Shown: positions 7,622 to 15,388 of the stretch, in pieces
Position numbering within the stretch: the stretch's first letter is position 1
Layout: the number at the start of each line of letters is the position of its first letter
DNA from: Actinoplanes philippinensis
GTDB taxonomy: Bacteria > Actinomycetota > Actinomycetes > Mycobacteriales > Micromonosporaceae
Direction of reading: 5' to 3'
Assembly (NCBI RefSeq): GCF_900113015.1
Contig: NZ_FONV01000006.1
Location: 434,001-498,000, forward strand
DNA: 64,000 nucleotides
Notes under the pieces: generated by a model
Databases searched by the model: none
What the model saw: only the letters and a program-made list of their open reading frames with translations
Told to the model about the DNA's origin: nothing
Translations under genes and position numbers: made by a program

Positions 7622-8791
7622 ATGGACCACAGCACCGCCCGCCGCCGAACCGCTCTCTTCGCCCTCTTCTTCCTGCCGGGCCTCGGCATCTCGTCGTGGG
7701 TGACGCGCACCCCCGACATCCGTGACCTGCTCGCCGCGTCGACCGCCGAGATGGGGCTGATCCTGTTCGGCATCTCGGTCGGTTCGATGATCGGCATCCT
7801 CGGCTCGGGCACGCTGGTCACCCGCTTCGGCACGCGGCCGGTGGCGACCGTCGGGATCGTCGCGACCACGCTGAGCATCCCGGTCATCGGGGTGGGCGCC
7901 GCCCTGCATCAGAGTCCGTTCGTCGCGGCGGGGTTGTTCCTGTTCGGCATCGGCATGGGCGGCGGCGAGGTCGCGATGAACATCGAGGGCGCCGACGTCG
8001 AGCGTCTTCTCGGGCGCCCGGTGCTGCCGACCATGCACGGGTTCTTCAGCTTCGGCACGGTCGTCGGAGCGGTCATCGGCATGGTCCTCACCGCGGCCGA
8101 GGTCCCGGTGCTCTGGCATCTGCTCGCGATCGGCCTGGTCAGCGTCCCGGTGGCGTTGATCGCCGCGAGCCGTCTGCCGTCCGGTGTGGGGCGGCAGGCC
8201 CGTGCCGAGTCCGGGGGCGGGCCGGTCTGGCGCGACCCGGTGCTGCTGCTGATCGGCACGATCGTGCTGGCCATGGCGCTGGCCGAGGGCGCCGCGAACG
8301 ACTGGCTGCCGCTGATCATGGTGGACGGTCACGGCGTCGACCCGGCGCTCGGCTCAGGTGTGTACGTGGTGTTCGCCGCCGCCATGACGATCGGCCGGTT
8401 CACCGGCAACCGGTTCCTCGACCGGTACGGCCGGGCCACCGTCCTGGCCGCCAGCGCGGTGATCGGCGCGATCGGCGTGGCCCTGGTCGTCTTCGTCGAC
8501 AACCAGATCGTGGCGGGCGCCGCGGTGCTGCTCTGGGGTCTGGGTTCGGCGCTCGGTTTCCCGGTCGCGCTGTCGGCCGCCGGCGATTCGGGCGACAACC
8601 CGACCGCCCGGGTGTCGCTGGTCGCCACCGCCGGTTATGTCGCGTTCCTGGTGGGGCCGCCGGCGCTGGGCTTCCTCGGCGAGCACTACGGGCTGCGCGC
8701 CGCCATGATCACGGTCCTGGCCCTGCTGGCGATCGCCACCGTGGCCGCGACGACGTTGCGCCGCTCGACAACCCCAGCCCTGTCCCGCTGA
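7622..8791 (+). CDS. MFS transporter (YbjJ/FucP-like)
   Basis: A 389-residue major facilitator with about 12 hydrophobic segments. It resembles the YbjJ-type subfamily: GISSWVTRTPDIRDLL in the first loop, the MFS loop 2-3 signature replaced by GSGTLVTRFGTRPVATVG, GMGGGEVAMNIEGADVE in TM4-5 and LPTMHGFFSFGTVVGAVIG in TM5. Such proteins are annotated as putative sugar or drug permeases without proven substrates. The start at 7622 is preferred because the earlier ATG at 7589 lies in the operator. Control by the divergent TetR is likely. Confidence 0.87.
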   Translation: MDHSTARRRTALFALFFLPGLGISSWVTRTPDIRDLLAASTAEMGLILFGISVGSMIGILGSGTLVTRFGTRPVATVGIVATTLSIPVIGVGAALHQSPFVAAGLFLFGIGMGGGEVAMNIEGADVERLLGRPVLPTMHGFFSFGTVVGAVIGMVLTAAEVPVLWHLLAIGLVSVPVALIAASRLPSGVGRQARAESGGGPVWRDPVLLLIGTIVLAMALAEGAANDWLPLIMVDGHGVDPALGSGVYVVFAAAMTIGRFTGNRFLDRYGRATVLAASAVIGAIGVALVVFVDNQIVAGAAVLLWGLGSALGFPVALSAAGDSGDNPTARVSLVATAGYVAFLVGPPALGFLGEHYGLRAAMITVLALLAIATVAATTLRRSTTPALSR

Positions 8792-8944
8792 CCTGACCGC
8801 ACCGCAACAGAGCCGCTCACCCCGACCCACGGCGGGACCTCGCAAGCGGCCACGCCTCCCAGACGGCCACGCCCCCCAAGCGACAGCGCCGCCAACCCCA
8901 GCCCGGCCACGCCTCCCCGCAAGGGCAGCACCCGGCCCCCGGCC

Positions 8945-9335
8945 GGGCCGTGCGGGCGGAGCCGGGCCGCGCAAGCGGGTCGAGGCAGCGGGGCCGGGTG
9001 GGCCGGGCCGAGCCGCGCCAGCGGGTCGAGGCAGCGGGGCCGGGTGGGCCGGACCGAGCCGCGCCAGCGGGTCGAGGCAGCGGGGCCGGGTGGGCCGGAC
9101 CGAGCCGCGCCAGCGGGTCGAGGCAGCGGGGCCGGGTGGGCCGGACCGAGCCGCGCCAGCGGGTCGAGGCAGCGGGGCCGGGTGGGCCGGACCGAGCCGC
9201 GCCAGCGGGTCGAGGCAGCGGGGCCGGGTGGGCCGGACCGAGCCGCGCCAGCGGGTCGAGGCAGCGGGGCCGGGTGGGCCGGACCGAGCCGCGCCAGCGG
9301 GTCGAGGCAGCGGGGCCGGAGGGGCGGCTCGGCTG
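8945..9335. repeat. 46-bp tandem array
   Basis: At least eight copies of a 46-bp GC-rich unit, nearly identical from copy to copy. The GGGTCGAGGCAGCGG position recurs every 46 bp at about 8977, 9023, 9069, 9115, 9161, 9207, 9253 and 9299. The unit carries runs of G (GGGGCCGGGTGGG) on the + strand. It lies in the 977-bp stretch 8792-9768, which holds no credible gene. Because 46 is not a multiple of three, the repeat opens all three frames and produces false ORFs on both strands. The flanks 8792-8944 are plain GC-rich spacer. Confidence 0.88.
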
Positions 9336-9410
9336 CGATCAACCGTGGCCGGGCCGGGTGGCCAGATTCGGCGGGGCTGGCTGGCCGGAGTTGGCGACCT
9401 TGTTTCCGGG

Positions 9411-9585
9411 CGGCATGGGCGGGTCGTTCGACCAGGGTGGGCGCTGCCGGTGCGGTGAGGCGTGGGCGGGTCGTTCGACCAGGATTTGCGCCGCCGGTGC
9501 GATGAGGCGCGAGCGGGCAGTCTGGCCAGGATGGGCGCCGCCGGTGCGGTGAGGCGTGGGCGGGCGGTTCGGCCACCACAGCATG
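9411..9585. repeat. Degenerate 47-bp tandem array
   Basis: A second, unrelated array downstream of the 46-bp one: about four diverged copies of a 47-bp unit containing a GACCAGG/GGCCAGG core ending at 9436, 9483, 9530 and 9577, with a partly conserved GCCGGTGCGGTGAGGCG segment. The copies differ at many positions, so this array looks older than the 46-bp array. No coding potential is supported. Confidence 0.7.
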
Positions 9586-9641
9586 GCCACCACGGTACGG
9601 CCCGGACCCGTCGGCACGGCTATGCCCGTACCGCGCCCCAA

Positions 9642-9681
9642 CGACCCCGACATCCAGTCTTGCCGATGGATGCCGGGGTCG
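9642..9681. terminator. Strong hairpin upstream of lcp
   Basis: A 15-bp stem with one mismatch (arms 9642-9656 and 9667-9681, core GACCCCG...CGGGGTC) and a 10-nt loop marks the end of the repeat-rich spacer. The composition then drops to more AT-rich sequence (9682-9768), where the lcp promoter must lie. It may terminate read-through from the upstream MFS gene or act as a 5' UTR structure; the first is more likely. Confidence 0.55.
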
Positions 9682-9768
9682 CTATGTTAATGGGAAATCA
9701 CATACCGGCGACCGTTGAAACATGCCAGTAGCCCAGCAATTGCCACCCTCCGGGAAGTGGGTAAGCGA

Positions 9769-10983
9769 ATGCAAAATCTCAGCAGAAGAGGCGTTCTCAC
9801 TCTGGGTGCCGCGCTCGGACTGGCCGGCGTGGCGGCACCGTCCCCGGCGTGGGCATGGTCGTCGGCGGGCTCGATCGCCGGGACCGACACGATCACCGAC
9901 CCGTGGGGTGTGTGGGACGACGCGACCGACCCGCTGCTCGCCTCGCTCCTGCAGAACGGGCAGATCCCGGCCGTCAACACCGCCTTCGAGACGTGGGTGA
10001 ACAACGGTGACGCGCTGCCCGGCGGCGTCCCGGCCGCGCTGACCGCCTGGCTGCAGACCCACAACCGGCTGCCGTCCTGGGCGGACCAGGCGAAACTCGA
10101 CCGGGCCGCCCAGTTCAACAAGCGCATGAGCATGTATCTGTTCCTGCTCTACGGCCTCGGCAGCGGCATCATGAGCACGGTCATCCCCCGCGAGGCCCGC
10201 AACGTCTACTGGTCCGAGGGCGGCGCGGTGATGAAATCAAGAGCCGCCAAAACCTTCACCTATGGGTACGACCTGAGCGCCCTCGACGCGTTCAAGCCGA
10301 CCGGCCACTTCGTCGTCACGTCGAACAAGACGCGCTTGACCCACGCCGCGGTCCGGCACCTCCTGCCCCAGTCGTCGCACTGGCGGGCGGTCACCGACGA
10401 CCAGGACTTCATCCCGATCAGCAACGGCGACATCCTGATCACGTTCCACAGTCTCGGCACGTTCGTACACGGGAAGTTGAAGTCCTGGGGTATTCGCATG
10501 TCAGCCGCCGAGGAGGAGGCCTTCCTGCACATGTGGCAGGTGGCGCTGCATCTGCTGGGCGTGCGCGACGACTTCATCCCGGCGACGTGGGCGGCCGCGA
10601 AGGCGCAGTCGGCGTATGCGCTGACGCCGCTGATGGCGCCGACCCCGGAGGGCATCGACCTGGCCGACATCCTGCTCAACCTGACGTCCGCCGTCGATCT
10701 GGGGGTCACCCGCGGATTCCAGCGCGAGTTCGCCCGTTACCTGCTCGGTGACAGGGTCGGCGACTGGCTGAGGCTGCCCCGCGACTACGCCTCCCGCACG
10801 GTCATCGAGGTCGGCTGGCCGGCGTATGTGGCGTTCCGTGAGGGCCTGTCCCCGATCATCCCGACCACGTTCTCGCTGTTCGACCAGTTCATCCGCGGGC
10901 TGGCGATGCTGTTCCTCAACAACGGGACGTCCCCGACGTACACCCCGATCACGATCCCCACCGGCAACCGTGCCGGGACCTGA
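9769..10983 (+). CDS. lcp: Latex clearing protein (rubber oxygenase), Tat-exported
   Basis: A 404-residue secreted b-type heme dioxygenase that cleaves cis-1,4-polyisoprene (DUF2236/MpaB-like fold). Residues 1-29 are a twin-arginine signal, SRRGVL near residue 5 and an AWA cleavage region. The catalytic set of Streptomyces K30 Lcp (E148, R164, K167, T168, H198) is present at a constant offset of six: E142, R158, K161, T162 and the heme ligand H192 in KTRLTHAAVRHLLPQS. The GFQREFARYLLGDRVGDWL helix of the DUF2236 fold is also seen. ATG 9769 is chosen because the Tat motif follows it and GGGAAG precedes it. A P450 and a double TetR regulator lie downstream on the opposite strand. Confidence 0.92.
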   Translation: MQNLSRRGVLTLGAALGLAGVAAPSPAWAWSSAGSIAGTDTITDPWGVWDDATDPLLASLLQNGQIPAVNTAFETWVNNGDALPGGVPAALTAWLQTHNRLPSWADQAKLDRAAQFNKRMSMYLFLLYGLGSGIMSTVIPREARNVYWSEGGAVMKSRAAKTFTYGYDLSALDAFKPTGHFVVTSNKTRLTHAAVRHLLPQSSHWRAVTDDQDFIPISNGDILITFHSLGTFVHGKLKSWGIRMSAAEEEAFLHMWQVALHLLGVRDDFIPATWAAAKAQSAYALTPLMAPTPEGIDLADILLNLTSAVDLGVTRGFQREFARYLLGDRVGDWLRLPRDYASRTVIEVGWPAYVAFREGLSPIIPTTFSLFDQFIRGLAMLFLNNGTSPTYTPITIPTGNRAGT

Positions 10984-11031
10984 TCCGTCACCACCGGCGT
11001 CGCCGCCCGACCAGCCGGACACCGGGCGGGG

Positions 11032-12195
11032 TCAGGCGCCCAGGGCGCCGATGACCAGGGCCGTCACGGCGTCGCGATGGGCCGGGGTGTCGCGCCATCG
11101 CAGCGCCCGCCCCGCCTCGACCACCACACCGAACCCGGCATGTGCCAGCAACCGGGCCTGGCGGCGGTCGAGGTCCGGGCGGGCCAGGCGCAACTGCTGC
11201 TCCCAGACGGCGATGTGCTCGCGTTGGGCGAGGATCAGCGGCCCCCGCAGGGCGGGCGGCAGGCCGACGATCTCCGCCTCGGCGACGCTGGTCAGCGCGT
11301 TGTGCTCGAAGCTGTAGGCGACGTACGCCGCGGTCAGCGCCGCGACCGCCTGGCGCGGGCCGGCCGCCTGGTGCAGGCTGCGGTCGACGGCCTGGGCGAG
11401 CAGCCCGGCCGCCTGCAGGCACGCCGCCACCAGGATGTCGACCTTGCCGGGATAGTGCCGGTAGAGGGCCGACGGGGCGAGACCGACCGCCTGGGCGATC
11501 TGCCCGTTGGTGACGTTCGCGAACCCGTCCCGCGCGAACAGCGGGATCGCCGCCGCCAGGATCTCGGCGCGCCGGGTCCGCGGCACCGGCGGCCCGGGCA
11601 GGTCGACGGGGCCGGCGTGTCCGGCGGGCGCCGCCGGGTCGGTCGCGGCGACCCGCAGCGCGGACGCGACGAGCATCTCCTCGACGCGGCGCTGCGCGAT
11701 CGACGTGTGATGCATGGTGATCGACCCGATCGCGCCGAGCGCCGCCACCGCCCGCAGTCTCTCCTCGGGCAGCGGGAACTCGCGGGCCACCAGCTCGGTG
11801 ACCCGCCCGACGAGCCGTGCGAACTTGGCCCGCAGCAGCCGCCGGTCGTCGCGGTCGAGGTAGCGGGCCTCCCACCGGTAGAGCCCGCCGGACGCCCGGT
11901 GCGCGACGGTGACCCGGGCCAGGGCGGCCAGCACGTCGGGGAGCGGGGTCTCGGGCGGGCAGTCGCCGAGCACCGCGACCAGCCGGTCGATCATGACGTT
12001 GGCGCACTCGGCGAACAGCGCGTACTTGTTCGGGAAGTGGCGGTAGAGCGCGGCGGCGCTGATGCCGACCCCGGCGGCGATCTCCTCCATCGACGCGGCG
12101 TGGTAGCCACGCTCGCTGAAGACCTGCCCGGCGGCCTCGACGATCAACTGCTTGCGGTTGTGCGGCCGGGTGGCGGAGGCGGACCCAGCGGTCAC
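11032..12195 (-). CDS. Two-domain (tandem) TetR-family regulator
   Basis: About 387 residues made of two complete TetR units. The first HTH (residues about 15-60) contains EEIAAGVGISAAALYRHFPN; the second, starting near residue 205, contains GQIAQAVGLAPSALYRHYPG. Each is followed by its own helical ligand domain. The fusion would place two DNA-reading heads in one chain. The start is uncertain: GTG at 12195 begins just before the first domain, while TTG 12252 or GTG 12225 would extend it. It lies 6-63 nt after the P450 stop on the same strand and is probably cotranscribed with it. It converges on lcp. Targets could be the P450 promoter, lcp or itself. Confidence 0.85.
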   Translation of the reverse strand: MTAGSASATRPHNRKQLIVEAAGQVFSERGYHAASMEEIAAGVGISAAALYRHFPNKYALFAECANVMIDRLVAVLGDCPPETPLPDVLAALARVTVAHRASGGLYRWEARYLDRDDRRLLRAKFARLVGRVTELVAREFPLPEERLRAVAALGAIGSITMHHTSIAQRRVEEMLVASALRVAATDPAAPAGHAGPVDLPGPPVPRTRRAEILAAAIPLFARDGFANVTNGQIAQAVGLAPSALYRHYPGKVDILVAACLQAAGLLAQAVDRSLHQAAGPRQAVAALTAAYVAYSFEHNALTSVAEAEIVGLPPALRGPLILAQREHIAVWEQQLRLARPDLDRRQARLLAHAGFGVVVEAGRALRWRDTPAHRDAVTALVIGALGA

Positions 12196-12258
12196 CGGAT
12201 CACCCGGGCGGACGAGGGCACGCACAAGACCATGCGCGCTAGTCAACCACAACGCCGG

Positions 12259-13437
12259 TCAGTGGCGGGCGAGGCGGAGCGGCAGGTGGGCGTAGGACGG
12301 GATGAGCACGTTGCGCCGGTAGCCGCGACGGTGGATGCGCCAGGCCCGGCCGGGGGCGAGCAGCGTCTGCAGCAGACCGGTGATCTCGGCGCGGGCGACC
12401 GGCGCGCCGAGGCACAGGTGCCGGCCCGCGCCGAACCACAGCTGCCGCTGGTCCGGCTGGTAGCCGCGGTCCAGGTCGAAGGCGCCGGCCGCGTTGTTGG
12501 CGGTCCAGGTCAGCATCAGCACCCGCTCGCCCGCCCGCAGCCGGCGCCCTTCGACGTCGACGTCGGCGGCTACCGCCCGGCCGATCACCGGCGCCGGGGA
12601 GGTGACCCGCAAACCTTCCCGGACCGCGTCGGGCAGCCTTTCCGGTTCGGCGCGGAGCCGGTGCTGGGCCCCGGTGTCGTGCAGGATCGCGACGGTACGG
12701 GCCATCGCGCTCGCCGCCGTCTCGGTGCCCGCGACCATGAGCAGCGTCGACAGCCCTTCGGCCTGGCGTTTGTCGAGTCCCAGGTCACGGCATCGGCCGA
12801 GCACCGTCTCGGGGGCCGCGGTCCGCCACGCCTCGGCCACGTTGACGGTGAGCCGGGCGACGATCGCCTTGGCCCGGGTGACGGTCTCCGGCGCGAGGTG
12901 GGTGGAGGTGGTGGTGCCGATTGCGAGGGCGGCGAGTTCCTCCCCGACGGCGAAGATCTCCCGGTACGCGTCGTCGCGATCAGCGACCCGTAGTTGCAGC
13001 AGGTCAGCGACGATCCGTCCGACGAGCACCCGGCCCAGGTCGGCGACGTCGACGGCGCGCCCGGCGGCGAGTTCGGCGCCGGCCTGCGCGAGCCGTGGCC
13101 CGATCACCCGGTCGGTGAGCTGCCGGGCGTTGTCGTCGGTGAACAGGTCGCGGGTCCGCTTCCGCAGCCGGTGGTGGCCGGGGCCGTCGAAGATCTCCTT
13201 GACCCAGTCGCCGAGCACCTGCGCCCACAGGTGTCCGACGCCGCCTTCGCCGAGCAGGGTGAAGTGGGCCGGGTCGTTGAGGATGCGCCGGGCCACCACC
13301 GGGTCGCAGGTGACCCAGCCGATGCGGGGCACCCGGCTCAGCCGGCCGGCCAGTCGACCGGCGGTCAGCAGGACGGGCAGACTCGGCTTCGCGGCGGCGA
13401 GGACCCGGAACTCGTGGCGGCGTGCAGTGTCCAGCAT
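12259..13437 (-). CDS. Cytochrome P450
   Basis: A 392-residue soluble bacterial P450. The heme-binding loop FGAGRHLCLGAPVAR has the axial cysteine near residue 345; the I-helix oxygen-binding motif is VAGTETAAS; the K-helix ExxR is in REGLRVTSP; the C-helix HHRLRKRTRDLF supplies heme propionate contacts. It needs external ferredoxin and reductase, and none is encoded nearby. ATG 13437 is chosen because GAGGATGACGGG precedes it and the N-terminus is of normal length. It leads a likely two-gene transcript with the double TetR. The substrate is unknown; proximity to the rubber oxygenase makes an isoprenoid fragment conceivable but unproven. Confidence 0.9.
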   Translation of the reverse strand: MLDTARRHEFRVLAAAKPSLPVLLTAGRLAGRLSRVPRIGWVTCDPVVARRILNDPAHFTLLGEGGVGHLWAQVLGDWVKEIFDGPGHHRLRKRTRDLFTDDNARQLTDRVIGPRLAQAGAELAAGRAVDVADLGRVLVGRIVADLLQLRVADRDDAYREIFAVGEELAALAIGTTTSTHLAPETVTRAKAIVARLTVNVAEAWRTAAPETVLGRCRDLGLDKRQAEGLSTLLMVAGTETAASAMARTVAILHDTGAQHRLRAEPERLPDAVREGLRVTSPAPVIGRAVAADVDVEGRRLRAGERVLMLTWTANNAAGAFDLDRGYQPDQRQLWFGAGRHLCLGAPVARAEITGLLQTLLAPGRAWRIHRRGYRRNVLIPSYAHLPLRLARH

Positions 13438-13572
13438 CCCGTCATCCTCACCCCAGACCACCACCGTCCGCTGCGCCTTCCGCACTCCGCGTGAGCATTC
13501 TGCGGTGATGTGACCACATCCGCCCGCCATCCGGTCATACCCGTAGACGAACGACGAGGCAGGAGAGTGACT

Positions 13573-14181
13573 GTGGACGGACACCTACGTGACCGGTTCG
13601 ACGAGGCGGTCGCCGGCGACCCGGGTCTGGCGCCCGGCGCGCTGGCGAGGGCCGCCATGGCCGAGGGCGGGCGGATCCGCCGGCGTCGCACCGGGCTGAC
13701 CGCGGCGGGAGCGGCGGTGCTCGTCGTGGCGGCCGGCGGCCTGGCGGTGGCGAACCTCCCCCGGGACGCGGGGCCGCCGCCGGTGACGATCGCCGCGGCG
13801 ATGCTGCCGGCGCCGGCCTCGTCGTGCTCGGTGGAGCCGGTCGAGGAGGGCGCCACCGATCTGGCCGTCTTCCTGGGCACCGCCGCGACCGAGCGGCAGC
13901 GGGCCGCGGTGGAGGCGGCGGTGCACGGCGACACCCGGATCGGCGCGGTGGTCTTCGAGAGCCGGCAGAGCGCCCACCAGCGGTTCGTCAGTCTGTGGGC
14001 GGACAACCCGGAGCTCGTGGCGGCGATCGACGCCAGCCAGTTCCCGGACTCGTTCCGGCTGCGGCTGGTGGCCGCCGAGCAGGACGCGGCGGTGCGGGCC
14101 CGGCTCGCGGCGATGCCCGGGGTCGAGCAGATCATCGGCCACCGCTGCCCGGTGGACGCCCCGGTCGGGGGGCTCTGGTGA
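13573..14181 (+). CDS. Single-pass membrane protein with FtsX-like extracellular domain; candidate anti-sigma factor
   Basis: 202 residues: a short cytoplasmic N-terminus (1-39), a transmembrane helix (about 40-62, GLTAAGAAVLVVAAGGLAVA), then an outer domain resembling the extracellular lobe of FtsX (VFLGTAATERQRAAVEAAV; SAHQRFVSLWADNP; FPDSFRLRL; LAAMPGVEQI). Two outer cysteines (SSCS and GHRC) could pair. GTG 13573 follows an AGGAG box by 8 nt; GTG 13567 is possible. The stop overlaps the sigma factor start by 4 nt (GTGA), so the two are translationally coupled. The topology suggests a membrane sensor holding the sigma factor, although no canonical anti-sigma zinc motif is present. Confidence 0.72.
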   Translation: MDGHLRDRFDEAVAGDPGLAPGALARAAMAEGGRIRRRRTGLTAAGAAVLVVAAGGLAVANLPRDAGPPPVTIAAAMLPAPASSCSVEPVEEGATDLAVFLGTAATERQRAAVEAAVHGDTRIGAVVFESRQSAHQRFVSLWADNPELVAAIDASQFPDSFRLRLVAAEQDAAVRARLAAMPGVEQIIGHRCPVDAPVGGLW

Positions 14182-14738
14182 CGGACACCTCCACCGCGGC
14201 GCCGGCGGCCTGGAGCCGGGCCCGGCGGCGCGCGAAGGAGGCCCGTGACGAGGAGTTCACCGCGTTCGTGGAGGCGGCCGGCACCCGGTTGCGGCGCAGC
14301 GCCTATCTGATGTGCCGGGACTGGCATCTGGCCCAGGATCTGACCCAGCACACCCTGGCCAAGATGTACGCGGCGTGGGATCGCGTCCGCACGAAGGCGA
14401 GCGTGGAAGCGTACAGCCGCAGGGTCTTGATGAACGTGGTCTTCGATCAGCAGAGCCGGCGCAGTGGCTCCGAGATCGTGCTGGCCGACCTGCCGGACCG
14501 CGCCGGTGGAGAGCCTGCGGGGGCGCCGGAGCTGCGGGTCACGCTGGTGGACGCGCTGGCCCGCCTCGACGTGCGCGACCGTGCGGTGCTGGTGCTGCGG
14601 CACGCCGAGGACCACAGCGTCGAGACGGTCGCGTCGATCCTGGGTCTGTCGGTGTCGGCGGTGAAGATGCGCAACGCCCGCGCCCTGGAGCGGCTGCGCA
14701 CTCTGCTCGGTGACGAGTTCCGGCAGCTCTGCGGCTGA
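14178..14738 (+). CDS. SigE-family ECF RNA polymerase sigma factor
   Basis: A 186-residue extracytoplasmic-function sigma factor of the actinobacterial SigE family (annotation name, not orthologous to mycobacterial SigE). Region 2 covers about residues 24-95 (DEEFTAFVEAAGTRLRRSAYLMCRDWHLAQDLTQ is split across helices, with the -10 contact set in LTQHTLAKMYAAWDRV). Region 4 covers about 120-175 (HSVETVASILGLSVSAVKMR). The GTG start overlaps the stop of the upstream FtsX-domain protein. A hairpin terminator follows the stop. It probably directs a small envelope-responsive regulon including its own operon; the regulon cannot be seen here. Confidence 0.88.
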   Translation: MTDTSTAAPAAWSRARRRAKEARDEEFTAFVEAAGTRLRRSAYLMCRDWHLAQDLTQHTLAKMYAAWDRVRTKASVEAYSRRVLMNVVFDQQSRRSGSEIVLADLPDRAGGEPAGAPELRVTLVDALARLDVRDRAVLVLRHAEDHSVETVASILGLSVSAVKMRNARALERLRTLLGDEFRQLCG

Positions 14739-14743
14739 TGGAC

Positions 14744-14786
14744 AGGCCGGCGAGGGTCGGCGATCATTGCCGAACCCTGCCGGCCT
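14744..14786. terminator. Intrinsic-type terminator after sigma factor gene
   Basis: An imperfect stem of about 17 bp, AGGCCGGC-GAGGGT-CGGC paired with GCCG-AACCCT-GCCGGCCT, begins 6 nt after the sigma factor stop. There is no T-run, which is common in high-GC actinobacteria. Confidence 0.6.
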
Positions 14787-14798
14787 CAATCGATTGCG

Positions 14799-15272
14799 AT
14801 GTGCTTCTTCATGTATTTGGCGCTTGGTGCCGGGATCGTCATGGTTCTGGCTACTCCGGTGGCGACCTCGTTCCTGGTGGGCGATCAGACCGATGCCGAG
14901 GCGCTCGCGCTGGCGGCTCAGGGTGAACGGCTCGACTACGGACTCCGGCCGGTCACCCTCGGCCCGGCCGGCGACCTGATCCTCGGGATCGTCGCCTGCG
15001 CGCTGGTGCTGCTGGCGCTCGGGGTGCTCCTGCGCGAGTCGGTCGCCGGGCGACTCGACCGGGGATGGTGGTGGGTGCTGGCGCAGCTCATGACCATCGC
15101 GGTCATCGTCGGGTTCTCATGGCGGGTGGTGACGGCCGGCGGCATCGGCGCGAACATCGGCGAGGGCCTCGTGATCATCTTCTTCGGGCCGATCGCGCTG
15201 GGGCTCCTGATCGGCTCCGCCGTGCAGGCCGACCGGCTGGTGAAGCGGCACTGGGGCGTGGACGTCGGCTGA
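14799..15272 (+). CDS. Small integral membrane protein, unknown
   Basis: A 157-residue protein with about four predicted membrane segments: residues 3-25, 55-78, 91-110 and 125-145. A loop rich in acidic residues (GDQTDAEALALAAQGERLDYG) lies between the first two, and the tail is charged (QADRLVKRHWGVDVG). I do not recognise the family. It follows the sigma factor terminator and precedes the sugar ABC operon by 116 bp, so it appears to be a single-gene unit. Confidence 0.6.
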   Translation: MCFFMYLALGAGIVMVLATPVATSFLVGDQTDAEALALAAQGERLDYGLRPVTLGPAGDLILGIVACALVLLALGVLLRESVAGRLDRGWWWVLAQLMTIAVIVGFSWRVVTAGGIGANIGEGLVIIFFGPIALGLLIGSAVQADRLVKRHWGVDVG

Positions 15273-15344
15273 GTCGGTTCCGGAACCAGGAAAGGCCTTG
15301 CTTATATAGCGGAATCTGTTGATCAAGTTTACAGTGCGGAAACG

Positions 15345-15363
15345 TCAACTTCGCGGAAGTTGA
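15345..15363. promoter_or_regulatory. Inverted repeat upstream of sugar ABC operon
   Basis: TCAACTTC-GCG-GAAGTTGA, 8-bp perfect arms with a 3-bp spacer, sits 26 bp upstream of the first GTG of the operon. The region just upstream (15300-15344) is unusually AT-rich for this genome and probably holds the promoter. The position fits an operator for a LacI or ROK sugar regulator. No such regulator is adjacent; the LacI protein at 24952 is a distant candidate. Confidence 0.5.
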
Positions 15364-15388
15364 TCTTTCGGCTGTACCGGGGGTTCAC

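Noticed and set aside
8950..9579. Long repetitive open frames on both strands (up to about 300 codons)
   Set aside because: They are translations of the 46-bp and 47-bp arrays in frames opened by GC-rich repeats; no ribosome site, no domain, and equal openness on both strands.
11032..13437. Secondary-metabolite cluster around the P450
   Set aside because: No synthase, ferredoxin, or tailoring genes accompany it; neighbours are a regulator, lcp and a sigma factor pair.
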